Shown here one piece after another: positions 44,595 to 55,113 of a stretch of 64,000 bases of DNA. The stretch spans positions 95,657-159,656 of the forward strand of contig NZ_QFVR01000007.1 in NCBI RefSeq assembly GCF_003143975.1, written 5' to 3'. The translations under genes were made by a program, and so were the position numbers. This DNA comes from Kurthia sibirica (GTDB lineage: Bacteria; Bacillota; Bacilli; Bacillales_A; Planococcaceae). Positions within the stretch are counted from its first letter, which is position 1; each line of letters begins with the position of its first letter. The notes under the pieces are model-generated. The model was not told the DNA's origin. It searched no databases and saw only the letters and a program-made list of their open reading frames with translations.

Positions 44595-45434
44595 TTATGG
44601 ATTAAGAATTTCAAGGATGCGTTCTAGATCATCATCTGAAAAGAACTCAATTTCAATTTTCCCTTTATTTTTTGATTTTTTAATTGATACACTTGTACCA
44701 AAATGATCTCTTAAACGACCTTCACGTTCCACGATAAATATATCTTTTTTCACTTCACTTTTCGTTTCACGTGAAACATTTGTATTTAAAGATTGGACAA
44801 GTGCCTCTAGTTGGCGGACATTCATACCTTGTGCTATCACTTTTTCAGCTATTTGAGAAATTAACTTTTTACGTTTTAGGCCAAGTAAAGCGCGACCATG
44901 TCCCATTGAAATTTTCCCTGTTGTTACATAATCTTGCACATCTGTTGGCAACGATAATAAACGAATATGATTAGCAATATATGGACGACTTTTTCCTAGA
45001 CGTTGTGCCAATTGTTCCTGTGTTAGTTCCAGGTTTTCCATTAGACTTTGATAGGCCTCTGCTTCTTCAATTGCAGTTAAATCTTCACGCTGTAGATTTT
45101 CTAACACTGCAAATTCCATCATTTGTTTATCCGTTAAATCACGGACCACAGCAGGAATTTCCTGCTGTAGTGCTAATTTCGAAGCACGATAGCGACGTTC
45201 TCCTACAACGATTTCAAAAAAACGCCCCTTTTTACGAACGATAATTGGTTGTAAGACACCATGTTCTCGAATCGACTCCGCTAACTCTTCTAACGCATCT
45301 TGTGAAAATATTTTACGTGGTTGGAACGGATTAGCTTTCAATTCACGAATTTTAATTTTTTCAATATGATCACCATTCACCATTTCCTGTCCTTTAAATA
45401 ATGCATCTAAACCTTTACCTAATCCTTTAGCCAT
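44595..45434 (-). CDS. parB: Chromosome partitioning protein ParB (Spo0J)
   Basis: 279 residues: CTPase motifs NPFQPRKIF and VVGERRYRASKLA, ENLQREDLTAIEEA, helix-turn-helix LTQEQLAQRLGKSRPYIANHI, and C-terminal dimer domain. Binds parS, spreads as a CTP-dependent clamp and recruits SMC. Overlaps parA by 8 bp, and carries a parS site within its own coding sequence (44763-44778). Confidence 0.98.
   Translation of the reverse strand: MAKGLGKGLDALFKGQEMVNGDHIEKIKIRELKANPFQPRKIFSQDALEELAESIREHGVLQPIIVRKKGRFFEIVVGERRYRASKLALQQEIPAVVRDLTDKQMMEFAVLENLQREDLTAIEEAEAYQSLMENLELTQEQLAQRLGKSRPYIANHIRLLSLPTDVQDYVTTGKISMGHGRALLGLKRKKLISQIAEKVIAQGMNVRQLEALVQSLNTNVSRETKSEVKKDIFIVEREGRLRDHFGTSVSIKKSKNKGKIEIEFFSDDDLERILEILNP
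44763..44778. promoter_or_regulatory. parS site within parB
   Basis: cgtttcacgtgaaaca matches the parS consensus (tgttNcacgtgaaaca) at all but the first position; B. subtilis also has a parS inside spo0J. Confidence 0.88.
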
Positions 45435-46185
45435 TGAGACTCACTTCCTCTGCAAATTGTAAGTACACTTGTGCACCTTTTGATTTTGGATCATATTCAA
45501 AAATTGATGTGCCATGACTTGGCGCTTCACTTAATCTAACACTACGTGGAATAACTGTATTATATACTTTTTCTTTAAAATACTTTTTCACTTCAACTGC
45601 TACTTGATTACTTAAATTCGTACGTGAATCAAACATTGTTAATAACACACCATCAATCGCTAAATCTGCATTTAGATGTTTTTGTACGAGTGTAATTGTT
45701 GATAATAATTGACTTAAACCTTCCAAAGCATAATATTCACACTGCACAGGAATTAAAACCGCATCCGCAGCAGTCAATGCATTTAATGTTAATAAACCTA
45801 AAGATGGCGGGCAATCAATTATGACATAATCATAATCAGATTTGATTGTAGCAATTGCATTTCTCAATCTTGCTTCACGTGAAATAGTTGAGACAAGTTC
45901 TATTTCTGCTCCTGCAAGTGCAATTGTTGTCGGTGCAATATCAAGTAACTCAATCGATGTTTTATGTATGATTTCCTGCAAAGGAACTTCATTGATTAAC
46001 ACATCATAAATACATTCTGATACTTCGGATTTTTCAATTCCAATACCACTTGTTGCATTGCCTTGTGGATCTGTATCAATCAATAATACCTTCTTACCAA
46101 TATTCGCTAACCCTGCACTCAGGTTCACTGAAGTCGTCGTTTTACCCACGCCGCCTTTTTGATTTGCAACTGCCATTACCTTCAT
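45427..46185 (-). CDS. parA: Chromosome partitioning ATPase ParA (Soj)
   Basis: 252 residues: deviant Walker A NQKGGVGKTTTSVNLS, Walker A' IDTDPQGNATSG, Walker B VIIDCPPSLGLLTLNAL. Works with ParB in origin segregation and modulates DnaA activity. ATG at 46185 after gggtgg; a TTG one codon upstream is an alternative. Confidence 0.98.
   Translation of the reverse strand: MKVMAVANQKGGVGKTTTSVNLSAGLANIGKKVLLIDTDPQGNATSGIGIEKSEVSECIYDVLINEVPLQEIIHKTSIELLDIAPTTIALAGAEIELVSTISREARLRNAIATIKSDYDYVIIDCPPSLGLLTLNALTAADAVLIPVQCEYYALEGLSQLLSTITLVQKHLNADLAIDGVLLTMFDSRTNLSNQVAVEVKKYFKEKVYNTVIPRSVRLSEAPSHGTSIFEYDPKSKGAQVYLQFAEEVSLNG
45871..45886. promoter_or_regulatory. parS-like sequence within parA (two mismatches)
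   Basis: tgcttcacgtgaaata keeps the cacgtg core but differs from parS at two positions; may be a weak site. Confidence 0.35.
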
Positions 46186-46266
46186 CAACTATTCCACCCG
46201 CCTTTTGAATTTTCTGTTTTTTCTTTATTCTATCAAAGAACTGTACGAAACACTCCTTTTACCCAC

Positions 46267-46313
46267 AAAAAAAGTCTTAGCTAATTTTTTTACGAATTAG
46301 CCAAGACTCTTTT
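46267..46313 (-). terminator. Terminator after noc
   Basis: aaagtcttagctaatt pairs with aattagccaagactcttt (one bulge) and is followed by a T run on the minus strand; separates noc from parAB. Confidence 0.8.
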
Positions 46314-46316
46314 CTA

Positions 46317-47165
46317 TTATTTCTTTTTGGTTTTCGGAATTTTCACCGTGATTTGGTAGTATTCCTCATGTTCTTCTTCTTCAGCTTGTACATCAATACC
46401 CGTTTTATTCACCATTGTTAATGATTCACGAATTGTATTTAAAGCAATGCGAATATCCTTGCTAACTGCCTTACGCTTTGCACGTGGTTTTTTGGGTTTC
46501 TCAGCAGGATTGATCATATCAGCAATACGTTGCTCCAATTGACGTACATTATAATCTTGTTCAATCGACTCAGCCAATAGTTGCAATTGTCGTTCTTCAT
46601 TTTTCACGGGCACTAGTGCACGTGCATGACGTTCTGAAATTTTTCGATCTAAAATCGCCAGTTGTACCGCTTCAGGTAACTTCAACAAACGTAATTTATT
46701 AGCTACTGTCGATTGCCCTTTACCAAGACGTTGCGCAAGCGCTTCTTGCGTTAGTTCATGCAGTTCTAAAAGTTGTTGAAATGCTTGAGCTTCTTCAATA
46801 GCCGTCAATTCTTCGCGTTGTAAATTTTCTATTAAAGCTACTGACGCCGTTTCCTTATCTGATAAATTACGAATAATAACAGGTGCTTCCACCCACATTA
46901 AAGATTTCATCGCACGATAACGACGTTCGCCCGCAATAATTTCATACTGGCCATCCTCTTTCAGACGTACAACAATTGGTTGAATAATACCATGTGTATG
47001 AATTGTTCTTGCCAGCTCTTCAATTTTTGAATCATCAAAAATTGTACGTGGTTGATAACGGTTTGGCTGTATTTTTTCCATAGGTATATTTACAACTTGT
47101 TCAAAGGTATTCTTCACATCAACCTTGTCACCATTTCCAAATATACGCGATAAAGCACTTTTCAA
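46317..47165 (-). CDS. noc: Nucleoid occlusion protein Noc
   Basis: 282 residues, ParB-like: [37 protein letters not shown], helix-turn-helix [19 protein letters not shown]. Noc binds NBS palindromes, coats the membrane-facing nucleoid and blocks FtsZ assembly over DNA. Starting at TTG 47165, eight bases after gggtgg, gives an N-terminus [14 protein letters not shown] that parallels the membrane-targeting amphipathic helix of B. subtilis Noc; the GTG at 47177 would overlap the ribosome site. Confidence 0.95.
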   Translation of the reverse strand: MKSALSRIFGNGDKVDVKNTFEQVVNIPMEKIQPNRYQPRTIFDDSKIEELARTIHTHGIIQPIVVRLKEDGQYEIIAGERRYRAMKSLMWVEAPVIIRNLSDKETASVALIENLQREELTAIEEAQAFQQLLELHELTQEALAQRLGKGQSTVANKLRLLKLPEAVQLAILDRKISERHARALVPVKNEERQLQLLAESIEQDYNVRQLEQRIADMINPAEKPKKPRAKRKAVSKDIRIALNTIRESLTMVNKTGIDVQAEEEEHEEYYQITVKIPKTKKK

Positions 47166-47316
47166 TTTTGGCACCACCCTTTAACGATTACATGTAGCTT
47201 CTGCTCCAACAAATGACTGGAGGTAAATCTATATTATGTCTAAGTCATTAATGCAAAATTTATTATATACTCTATCTATTATAGTAACTTTCTACAAAAA
47301 AAGTAAGCAGACATAT

Positions 47317-47332
47317 TGTTTCATGTGAAACA
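47317..47332. promoter_or_regulatory. parS-like site between noc and rsmG
   Basis: tgtttcatgtgaaaca matches parS at 15 of 16 positions; the mismatch falls in the central cacgtg core, which may weaken binding. Confidence 0.5.
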
Positions 47333-47336
47333 ATTG

Positions 47337-48053
47337 TTATTTAATAGGTGATTTGTTAGGCGTACCAGGCTTTCTCGGGTATTTATTTGGTGTAGTTTTT
47401 ATTTTATCAAAGAGATAAAGTGTACGTTCACTGTTTTCCACAGGTAATTCAAAAGCAACTTTACTTCTCAGTTTTGCTCCGAGAACTTCAATTGCTTTTT
47501 TCGCGTCTTTTAACTCATCTTCACCAGATGAAGCTTTCATCGCTAAAAATTGTCCGCCTTCTCGAGCAATTGGAATACACAGTTCCGCCAAAACAGATAG
47601 TCGTGCAACAGCACGGGCTGTCACTAAATCGAATTTTTGACGATATGCAGTATTTTGACCAAATTCTTCAGCGCGAGCATGAACAAATTGCACATGGTCT
47701 AGAGCCAATTGTTCACTCAAATGATTTAAAAATGAAATACGCTTATTGAGTGAATCGACGATTGTCACATGTAGATGTGGAAAACAGATTTTAATCGGTA
47801 TGCTTGGGAATCCCGCTCCTGCTCCAACATCACATACACTTTCTACCGTCGTAAAATCAAAATGGAAAGCCGCACTAATTGAGTCATAAAAATGCTTCAA
47901 ATAAACAGATGGTAGATCAGTAATCGCAGTCAAATTCATCTTGTCATTCCATTCAACTAAAAGTTCAAAATAGCTACGAAATTGTTGAATCTGCTCCTCC
48001 GATAAATCAATACCTTGTTCTTTTAAAGCTAGCACAAACTGTTCTTCGTTCAT
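47337..48053 (-). CDS. rsmG: 16S rRNA (guanine-527-N7) methyltransferase RsmG
   Basis: 238 residues: SAM-binding [20 protein letters not shown] and [13 protein letters not shown], with [13 protein letters not shown]. Methylates G527 of 16S rRNA; loss gives low-level streptomycin resistance. Last gene of mnmE-mnmG-rsmG. ATG at 48053 after ggaagggg. Confidence 0.97.
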   Translation of the reverse strand: MNEEQFVLALKEQGIDLSEEQIQQFRSYFELLVEWNDKMNLTAITDLPSVYLKHFYDSISAAFHFDFTTVESVCDVGAGAGFPSIPIKICFPHLHVTIVDSLNKRISFLNHLSEQLALDHVQFVHARAEEFGQNTAYRQKFDLVTARAVARLSVLAELCIPIAREGGQFLAMKASSGEDELKDAKKAIEVLGAKLRSKVAFELPVENSERTLYLFDKIKTTPNKYPRKPGTPNKSPIK

Positions 48054-48087
48054 GTTATACCCCTTCCAAATCTAACTTCTTTATATT

Positions 48088-49974
48088 TTATTGCGAAATT
48101 TTCGCGATTCTTCCTTGTTCAATATACACTAGTAAAATTGAAATGTCAGCCGGATTTACACCTGCAATACGTGATGCTTGTGCTACTGATAGTGGGCGAA
48201 CTTCCTGTAATTTCTCACGCGCTTCTGTTGCGATACCAGAAATAACCGAGTAATCGATACCATCTGGAATTTTTTTATTTTCCATACGTTTTAATTTATC
48301 TACTTGCTGTAACGCTTTATCAATATAACCTTCATATTTCACTTGAATTTCAACTTGTTCTTTTACACCCTTCGATAATTCAGGACCATCTGTTACTTTC
48401 GAAATAAAGTCATAGTTTACTTCTGGGCGTTTCAATAAATCAGAACCATGTAAACCATCTTTTAATAAGCTACTATTAATCTCTGCTAAAGCATCATTTA
48501 CTAGACGTGGTTTAATACCAAATTCATTTAATCTTGTAATTTCATCTGCTACTTGTTGGCGTTTCGCTACAAATTTCACATAACGTTCTTCGCTTACTAA
48601 TCCGGCTTCAAAAGCACGCTCTGTTAAACGCATATCCGCATTGTCATGACGCAATAATAAACGGTATTCCGCACGTGAAGTAAGAAGACGATACGGTTCA
48701 TTTGTTCCTTTTGTTACAAGATCATCAATTAGAACACCGATATACGCATCTGCACGCCCAAGGATCATCTCTTCTTTTCCTAATGCACGAGCTGCTGCAT
48801 TAATACCAGCCATCATACCTTGTCCAGCTGCTTCTTCATAACCAGATGTACCATTGATTTGGCCGGCTGTGTATAAGTTTGTAATACGTTTTGTTTCCAA
48901 TGTTGGCCAGAGTTGTGTTGGTACGATTGCATCATATTCAATCGCATAACCAGCACGCATCATTTCCGCTTTTTCTAAGCCCGGGATTGATTCTAGCATT
49001 TTACGTTGAATATGTTCTGGTAAGCTTGTTGATAAACCTTGCACATAGACTTCCTGTGTATTTCTTCCTTCAGGCTCTAAAAATAGTTGGTGACGAGGTT
49101 TATCATTAAAGCGCACAATTTTTGTTTCAATTGATGGGCAGTAGCGTGGACCTGTACCAGTAATAACACCTGTAAACATTGGTGACGACTCTAAATTATC
49201 ATTGATAATTTGATGTGTTTCTAGACTTGTATATGTTAACCAGCATGGGATTTGATCCGTAATAAATTCTGTTGTTTCAAAACCGAATGCATGTGGTTCT
49301 TCATCCCCTGGTTGGATTTCAGTTTTAGAATAATCGATTGTTTTACTGTTAACTCGTGGGGGTGTACCCGTTTTGAAACGTACCATTTCAAAACCAATAT
49401 CGCGTAAATTATCCGCTAATTTAATCGATGGTTGTTGATTATTTGGACCAGAAGAATATTTCAAATCACCGATAATAATTTCACCGCGTAAAAAAGTACC
49501 TGTTGTGACGATGACTGTTGTCGCGTGATAAATACCGCCAACTTGTGTAATCAAACCTGTTACTTGACCATCCTCAATAATCAGTTCTTCTACCATCGCT
49601 TGATGAATCGTCAAATTATCTTGATTCTCCAATAAAGATTTCATTTCTTGTTGATATAGAACTTTATCAGCTTGTGCACGTAAAGCACGTACTGCTGGTC
49701 CCTTACCTGTATTTAACATTCTCATCTGAATATGAGTTTTGTCGATTACTTTTCCCATTGCTCCACCCATCGCATCGATTTCACGTACGACGATTCCTTT
49801 TGCAGGGCCTCCTACAGATGGATTACATGGCATAAAAGCAATCATATCTAAATTGATTGATAGCATTAAAGTTTTTGCGCCCATGCGCGCTGCAGCGTAT
49901 GCAGATTCGACTCCGGCATGACCGGCTCCTATTACGATGACGTCAAAAGTACCCGCTTCAAATGTTGTTGGCAT
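48088..49974 (-). CDS. mnmG: tRNA uridine-5-carboxymethylaminomethyl(34) synthesis enzyme MnmG (GidA)
   Basis: 628 residues: FAD motif [59 protein letters not shown] and [17 protein letters not shown]. With MnmE it modifies wobble uridine 34 of tRNAs. ATG at 49974 after gaaggg, 28 bp after mnmE. Confidence 0.98.
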   Translation of the reverse strand: MPTTFEAGTFDVIVIGAGHAGVESAYAAARMGAKTLMLSINLDMIAFMPCNPSVGGPAKGIVVREIDAMGGAMGKVIDKTHIQMRMLNTGKGPAVRALRAQADKVLYQQEMKSLLENQDNLTIHQAMVEELIIEDGQVTGLITQVGGIYHATTVIVTTGTFLRGEIIIGDLKYSSGPNNQQPSIKLADNLRDIGFEMVRFKTGTPPRVNSKTIDYSKTEIQPGDEEPHAFGFETTEFITDQIPCWLTYTSLETHQIINDNLESSPMFTGVITGTGPRYCPSIETKIVRFNDKPRHQLFLEPEGRNTQEVYVQGLSTSLPEHIQRKMLESIPGLEKAEMMRAGYAIEYDAIVPTQLWPTLETKRITNLYTAGQINGTSGYEEAAGQGMMAGINAAARALGKEEMILGRADAYIGVLIDDLVTKGTNEPYRLLTSRAEYRLLLRHDNADMRLTERAFEAGLVSEERYVKFVAKRQQVADEITRLNEFGIKPRLVNDALAEINSSLLKDGLHGSDLLKRPEVNYDFISKVTDGPELSKGVKEQVEIQVKYEGYIDKALQQVDKLKRMENKKIPDGIDYSVISGIATEAREKLQEVRPLSVAQASRIAGVNPADISILLVYIEQGRIAKISQ

Positions 49975-50002
49975 ATCATAACTTCCCTTCTAATTTCTTC
50001 GT

Positions 50003-51391
50003 TTATTTCCCTAGACAAAATTGTGAGAATAATTGATTTAACAAGCTATCTTGCATCGTATCTCCAACAATTTCACCGAGAATTTCCCATGCTCTTGTTA
50101 CATCAATTTGAATCATATCTACTGGTACATCAGCCTCTGCTGCAGAAATTGCTTCTACGATTCGTTCCGAAGCTTGGTGTAATAAAGCAATATGTCTTGT
50201 ATTTGATACATAGGTTGCATCACCAGCATCGATTGATCCGTCAAAGAATAATGCGGCTATCGCTTCTTCTAACGCGATCACGCCCTCTTCATTGAGCAAT
50301 GATGTCGTAATGACACGACGCCCCCCTGCCAAGCGATGAACTTCATTTAAATCAATTTTTTGCTCTAAATCCATTTTATTAACAACGACGATATAATTCA
50401 TATGTTCAATCGTTTCAAAAAGAAGCTCGTCTTCTTTTGTTAGCGCTTCATTATAATTAACAACAAATAAGATTAAATCGGCCCCTTTTAAAACTTGGCG
50501 TGAGCGTTCTACACCGATTCGTTCTACGATATCTTCCGTCTCACGAATCCCCGCTGTATCGACAAGTTTTAATGGTACACCGCGCACATTTACATATTCT
50601 TCGATAATATCACGTGTCGTCCCAGCTACATCTGTTACAATCGCTTTATTTTCTTGTACCAAGCTGTTTAACAACGATGATTTCCCTACATTTGGACGTC
50701 CTAGAATAACTGTGGATAACCCTTCACGTAAAATTTTACCCTGTGAAGAAGTTTGCAGTAATTTGTCTATTTCATTTTTTACCCAATTTGCTTTTTCAAG
50801 CATTAATGGAATCGTCATTTCTTCTACATCATCATATTCAGGATAATCAATATTCACTTCTACCTGTGCTAATACTTCTACTAATGCTTGGCGTAATTCA
50901 TTGATTAAACGTGATAATTTGCCATCCATTTGCCCGAGTGCAACATCCATTGCACGATCGGTTTTAGCGCGTATTAAATCCATAACAGCTTCAGCCTGTG
51001 ACAAATCGATACGGCCATTTAAAAAGGCACGCTTCGTAAATTCACCTGGCTCCGCCATACGTGCCCCATGTCGTAACACAAGTTGTAATACACGATTTAC
51101 AGTAACGATTCCTCCATGGCAATTAATTTCCACAACATCTTCTCTCGTAAATGTTTTAGGTCCTTTCATAAGTGATAACATGACTTCTTCTACTACCTCG
51201 CCCGTATCCACTTCTTTTAAATGCCCGTAATGAATTGTATGTGATGAAACATTTAATAAACTTTTTTCACTTGGAGAATGAAACACTTTATTCGCAATTG
51301 AAATTGCTTGTTCTCCACTTAAACGAACGATTGCAATAGCGCCCTCACCCGGTGGTGTTGATATCGCTGCAATTGTATCAAATTCAAACAT
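50003..51391 (-). CDS. mnmE: tRNA modification GTPase MnmE (TrmE)
   Basis: 462 residues: N-terminal folate-binding domain ([21 protein letters not shown]), helical domain, inserted G domain with [35 protein letters not shown] and NKMD, and the C-terminal catalytic CLGK. An isolated exact DnaA box lies at 50711-50719. First gene of mnmE-mnmG-rsmG; ATG at 51391 after aaggagg. Confidence 0.98.
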   Translation of the reverse strand: MFEFDTIAAISTPPGEGAIAIVRLSGEQAISIANKVFHSPSEKSLLNVSSHTIHYGHLKEVDTGEVVEEVMLSLMKGPKTFTREDVVEINCHGGIVTVNRVLQLVLRHGARMAEPGEFTKRAFLNGRIDLSQAEAVMDLIRAKTDRAMDVALGQMDGKLSRLINELRQALVEVLAQVEVNIDYPEYDDVEEMTIPLMLEKANWVKNEIDKLLQTSSQGKILREGLSTVILGRPNVGKSSLLNSLVQENKAIVTDVAGTTRDIIEEYVNVRGVPLKLVDTAGIRETEDIVERIGVERSRQVLKGADLILFVVNYNEALTKEDELLFETIEHMNYIVVVNKMDLEQKIDLNEVHRLAGGRRVITTSLLNEEGVIALEEAIAALFFDGSIDAGDATYVSNTRHIALLHQASERIVEAISAAEADVPVDMIQIDVTRAWEILGEIVGDTMQDSLLNQLFSQFCLGK

Positions 51392-51489
51392 CGTTTTTCC
51401 TCCTTAGAATAGCTTAATCTATTGCAAATTCTCAATTATACATGTTAACATAAATACTTTTTCAGCTACACTATCATCACTTCTAGCCT

Positions 51490-51538
51490 ATAAAAAAATA
51501 AAGAGTCCCCCTCCATAAAGCTGGAGATGGACTCTTTC
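51490..51538 (-). terminator. Terminator after jag
   Basis: aaagagtccatctcc pairs with ggagggggactcttt-type arms (aagagtcc and ggactctt) and is followed by a T run on the minus strand; separates jag from mnmE. Confidence 0.8.
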
Positions 51539-51554
51539 ACAATCCTTTTACATA

Positions 51555-52304
51555 TTATCGAACTGGTTCGATTACTAAGTAGCGCTTATTTGCGTCGCCC
51601 TCAGAAAATGTATCAACATCAAGACGATCAGCCAATGCATTATGAATAATCTTACGTTCATTTGATAGCATCGGCTCCAACTCAAAACGTTTCCCTGAAG
51701 TAGCTGCACGATCAGCTAAGCGATGTGCTAGCTCTACGAGTGCATCTTCACGTTTTTGACGATAATTTTCAACATCCACTTCCACCGTTAAATAACGTTG
51801 CGAATTATTTTGAGCGATTAACTGTGCTAACAACTGTAAAGAATTTAATGTTTGACCTCTTTTACCGATTAATAATGCTGCTTTTTTTGTCGACAATTGA
51901 AATTGTACGACCTTTTGTTTTTGTGTCTGCTCTAGCTGCAAGTCATCGATGCCCATTTGAAGCACGATATCTCGAATATACTGCGCAACCGCCTCAATAG
52001 CTAATGAATCATCTTTTTTAGTAACAAGCTCGGCTGTTACATTGGCAGCTTCTTCATTAATCACTTCAGGCTCCGTCACTATTACTTGCTCTTGAATTGC
52101 TACTTGCTCAACAGACTGCGTCACCGGATTGGCAAGAATTTCTCTTACTAATACATGTGCATCGCGAGAGCCAATACCTAAAAATCCTTTTTTAGGTTGT
52201 TGAAGTACATCAATTTCTACTTGTTCTCGGGTCAATTCAAGCTTTTTCAATGCATTTACAACAGCTTCTTCAACCGTTGCACCTACTTGTGTGGATTGTT
52301 TCAA
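51555..52304 (-). CDS. jag: RNA-binding protein Jag (KhpB/EloR)
   Basis: 249 residues: Jag_N domain (KQSTQVGATVEEAVVNALKK, KKGFLGIGSRDA), acidic linker about 65-110, KH domain with GKRG in LIGKRGQTLNSLQLL, and R3H domain with the R-x3-H core in NERKIIHNALAD. KhpA/KhpB bind RNA and affect cell elongation and division. Normally follows yidC/spoIIIJ, which is absent here. Start is TTG at 52304 after aggagggg. Confidence 0.95.
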   Translation of the reverse strand: MKQSTQVGATVEEAVVNALKKLELTREQVEIDVLQQPKKGFLGIGSRDAHVLVREILANPVTQSVEQVAIQEQVIVTEPEVINEEAANVTAELVTKKDDSLAIEAVAQYIRDIVLQMGIDDLQLEQTQKQKVVQFQLSTKKAALLIGKRGQTLNSLQLLAQLIAQNNSQRYLTVEVDVENYRQKREDALVELAHRLADRAATSGKRFELEPMLSNERKIIHNALADRLDVDTFSEGDANKRYLVIEPVR

Positions 52305-52380
52305 TTAGGCCCCTCCTGTATTCGCAGGACGAAAGTAGTGCTAGAAGCAGTGATATAAAAACAAAAGCTCCTGCGATCAT
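52270..52380 (-). other. Short open frame with lipoprotein-like signal at the missing yidC position
   Basis: Between rnpA and jag a 36-codon frame starts at ATG 52380 and reads a hydrophobic run ending in a lipobox-like LLALLSSC, then runs out of frame into jag. YidC/SpoIIIJ of Bacillales begins with such a lipoprotein signal peptide, so this may be a relic of the deleted gene; no ribosome site of note. An 8-bp inverted repeat (tcgcagga/tcctgcga) brackets most of it. Speculative. Confidence 0.3.
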
Positions 52381-52408
52381 TATTTTTATCTATTTTATCA
52401 TGTAAGTT

Positions 52409-52765
52409 CTATGATGTTCTATGCTTTTTCTTTAAAACCTTTGAAATTTTTAAGACATGCTCTAATGATTTTTTTGTTTCTTCAAAATTTAAAGTGGCCG
52501 CCGGTTTCCTGGCGATAATGACGTAATCCATGTCTTGACGCAATTCAAGATCTAACTCATGAAAGCTTTGACGGATATAACGTTTAATTTGATTTCTCAA
52601 CACTGCATTACCTAACTTTTTACTTACAGACAATCCAATTCTAAACTGCTCTTGTTCTTCTTTTGGCAATCCATAAACAACGAATTGGCGATTGGCGAAT
52701 GATTTTCCATAACGAAAAACTTTTTGAAAATCAAATTCTTTTTTTACTCTACGGCTTTTCTTCAT
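52409..52765 (-). CDS. rnpA: Ribonuclease P protein component
   Basis: 118 residues: [41 protein letters not shown] (core [13 protein letters not shown], the RNR motif) and [11 protein letters not shown]. Basic protein subunit of RNase P for tRNA 5' maturation. Downstream of rpmH, separated by a terminator-like hairpin. Confidence 0.97.
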   Translation of the reverse strand: MKKSRRVKKEFDFQKVFRYGKSFANRQFVVYGLPKEEQEQFRIGLSVSKKLGNAVLRNQIKRYIRQSFHELDLELRQDMDYVIIARKPAATLNFEETKKSLEHVLKISKVLKKKHRTS

Positions 52766-52869
52766 TGTTCACCTGCTTAACACTTTAATAAGTAGAGAGT
52801 TCATTCAATCCATCGATTTAGCATACTGTGAACAGCTTTGATCCATCGATGGATGTTTGAACTACTCAA

Positions 52870-52903
52870 AAGAAAAAAGACCACTGATTTTGGTCAGTGG
52901 ACT
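52870..52903 (-). terminator. Terminator/attenuator between rpmH and rnpA
   Basis: gtccactga pairs with tcagtggtc around six bases and is followed by six T on the minus strand. It probably reduces read-through so that L34 is made in excess over RnpA. Confidence 0.8.
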
Positions 52904-52906
52904 TGC

Positions 52907-53041
52907 TTATGCTGAAAGAACTTTTCTTCCACGACGACGACGTGCTGCTAAGATGCGACGGCCGTTTTTAGTGCTCATGCGAGCGCGGAAACCGTGCACT
53001 TTACTGTGCTTACGTTTTTTTGGTTGGTATGTGCGTTTCAT
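52907..53041 (-). CDS. rpmH: 50S ribosomal protein L34
   Basis: 44 residues, very basic ([20 protein letters not shown], then [15 protein letters not shown]), the universal L34 length. ATG at 53041 after aggagg; the frame is open upstream only by chance. Divergent from dnaA across oriC. Confidence 0.98.
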   Translation of the reverse strand: MKRTYQPKKRKHSKVHGFRARMSTKNGRRILAARRRRGRKVLSA

Positions 53042-53107
53042 TATGACACCTCCTGATTGAAAGTCTAAGTCCATTAATATATAAATACTACAGACAGTCT
53101 TGCACAT

Positions 53108-53598
53108 TATAGCGTTTTTTAAATTACTTTGTCAATGGTATGTAAAAAAATCATTCCTAAATCGTTTCAAAAACACCTTCAAATAAAGCCCTCAAAAACC
53201 GTTAGTAGTTATCCACATTTTTTCGCTTTCTCCACAATTAAGGCTGTGGTTAATTTTTTTGCTTAAAAAGTTATCCACATGCCTTATCTACATCTTTTTC
53301 ACAAATTCATACCCTGTGGATAACTTTGAAATCCTTTCACAGGGGTATTGTGGATAACTACTTTAAACCCTTGGTAATATTGATTTTCAAAAGCATACCT
53401 TTTCGTAAATAGATTGTCCGTAAGTTATTCTATGCACAGCGATATCCACATAAATGGACAACCTGTGGATAACGTTAATAAGAGGACTCGAATAACAGTT
53501 ATCCACAGGTTGTGACTATTGTGTATAGTGTTAATTTGTTGTATATTTAACATTGCGCTTTTATTCCATCAAATAATTTACGAAAAGGAGAGGCCCGA
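53108..53598. other. oriC: oriC, dnaA-upstream DnaA-box cluster
   Basis: Six exact DnaA boxes: ttatccaca at 53209-53217, 53271-53279 and 53499-53507, and reverse copies at 53315-53323, 53349-53357 and 53464-53472; near matches at 53245-53253, 53284-53292 and 53442-53450. With the dnaA-dnaN gap this forms a bipartite Bacillales origin. No coding potential seen. Confidence 0.93.
53519..53547 (+). promoter_or_regulatory. dnaA promoter
   Basis: ttgtgt (53519-53524) - 17 bp - tatatt (53542-53547), twelve bases after the DnaA box at 53499-53507, consistent with DnaA autoregulation. Confidence 0.6.
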
Positions 53599-54942
53599 TT
53601 GAATCAAGAAGAACTCAAACACTTTTGGGATGAAGTATTAAATCACGCCCAAGAGATCATATCAAAACCTAGCTTCGATACATGGTTAAAAGCTACTGAA
53701 CTCGTTGCGTACGAAGATGATCGATTGACCGTTTCGGTTCCAAACTCCTTTACTAGAGATTGGTTGGCACAAAATTACGTCAACACGATTCAAGATGTAG
53801 TGATGAAATTAACCGGTTCAAAATTACATATAGACTTCGTACAATTATCTGAAGACGACTTTCAAATGCCTTCTACTACTATTAAAAAGAAAAAATCAAC
53901 TGATTCTAATGATCACTCACCAGGAATGTTAAATTTAAAAAATACTTTTGATACATTTGTCATTGGACCTGGTAACCGTTTTGCTCATGCTGCTTCTTTA
54001 GCAGTAGCAGAAGCACCGGCTAAAGCATATAATCCTTTATTTTTGCATGGTGGCGTTGGTCTTGGTAAGACTCACCTAATGCATGCAATCGGGCATTATG
54101 TTTTAGATCATGATCCAAATGCTAAAGTTGTTTATTTATCATCTGAAAAATTCACCAATGAGTTTATAAACTCAATTCGTGATAACAATACCGAAGCTTT
54201 CCGCAATAAATATAGAAAAGTTGATGTATTACTGATTGACGATATTCAATTTTTAGCTGGTAAAGAGTCTACACAGGAAGAATTTTTTCATACATTTAAT
54301 ACATTGCATGAAGAATCCAAACAGATTATCATCTCCAGTGATCGTCAACCTAAAGGAATTCCAACATTGGAAGATCGCTTACGTTCGCGCTTTGAATGGG
54401 GATTGATTATTGATATTGGTCCACCTGATTTGGAAACACGCATCGCAATTTTACGAAAAAAAGCAGAAGCCGACGGTTTGGACATACCAAATGAAGTAAT
54501 GGGGTATATAGCTAGTCAAATCGATTCCAATATTCGTGAATTAGAAGGTGCTCTTATACGAGTAGTCGCGTATTCTAATTTAATGAATGAAGATTTAACA
54601 CCTGAGTTAGCAGCGGAAGCTTTAAAAAACATCATTCCGTCAACAGCACCTAAAGTGGTCTCTATTTTAGATATACAAAAAACTGTTGGTGAACATTTTT
54701 CTATTCGTTTAGAAGATTTCACGGCTAAAAAACGTACAAAATCAATCGCTTTTCCTAGGCAGATTGCCATGTACTTATCGCGTGAACTAACAGATTTTTC
54801 TCTACCTAAAATTGGGGAGGAATTCGGTGGTCGAGATCATACAACCGTTATTCATGCGCATGAAAAAATCTCTACGCAATTAAAAAGCGATCCGATTCTT
54901 CAAGATGATATTAAACAAATTAAAAGTAAGTTAGGTAATTAA
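53599..54942 (+). CDS. dnaA: Chromosomal replication initiator DnaA
   Basis: 447 residues: domain I about 1-85, short linker, AAA+ domain with Walker [12 protein letters not shown] (about 150-160) and Walker [14 protein letters not shown], domain IV with the DnaA signature [15 protein letters not shown]. Opens oriC and loads DnaB. Start is TTG at 53599 after aaggagagg, limiting translation. Confidence 0.99.
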   Translation: MNQEELKHFWDEVLNHAQEIISKPSFDTWLKATELVAYEDDRLTVSVPNSFTRDWLAQNYVNTIQDVVMKLTGSKLHIDFVQLSEDDFQMPSTTIKKKKSTDSNDHSPGMLNLKNTFDTFVIGPGNRFAHAASLAVAEAPAKAYNPLFLHGGVGLGKTHLMHAIGHYVLDHDPNAKVVYLSSEKFTNEFINSIRDNNTEAFRNKYRKVDVLLIDDIQFLAGKESTQEEFFHTFNTLHEESKQIIISSDRQPKGIPTLEDRLRSRFEWGLIIDIGPPDLETRIAILRKKAEADGLDIPNEVMGYIASQIDSNIRELEGALIRVVAYSNLMNEDLTPELAAEALKNIIPSTAPKVVSILDIQKTVGEHFSIRLEDFTAKKRTKSIAFPRQIAMYLSRELTDFSLPKIGEEFGGRDHTTVIHAHEKISTQLKSDPILQDDIKQIKSKLGN

Positions 54943-55113
54943 TAACCTGTGGATAACTACCAAAATTAATAACACACTTATACACAGTCTATCTACAGCC
55001 TGATAGACTGATTTTACTCGTTTTTAGGCACTTATCCACAAATCCACAGGCCCTATTACTATAACTATTAATAATTAATATAATAATATATATATAAAGA
55101 GAGGTTTTTACTG
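54943..55113. other. oriC: oriC, dnaA-dnaN unwinding region (DnaA boxes, DnaA-trios, AT-rich DUE)
   Basis: Exact boxes at 54948-54956 (reverse) and 55032-55040, near matches at 54978-54986 and 55040-55048, then a GC patch (ggccc) and triplets cta-tta-cta-taa-cta-tta (55053-55070), whose complement reads GAT/AAT-type DnaA-trios, followed by an almost pure AT tract to about 55101. This is the basal unwinding system described for B. subtilis. Confidence 0.85.

Noticed and set aside
50711..50719. Exact DnaA box in mnmE
   Set aside because: Single copy with no neighbours; expected by chance or of minor effect.
52321..52380. Inverted repeat tcgcagga/tcctgcga as an insertion-element end
   Set aside because: Arms are only 8 bp, the interior does not encode a transposase and no target-site duplication was seen.
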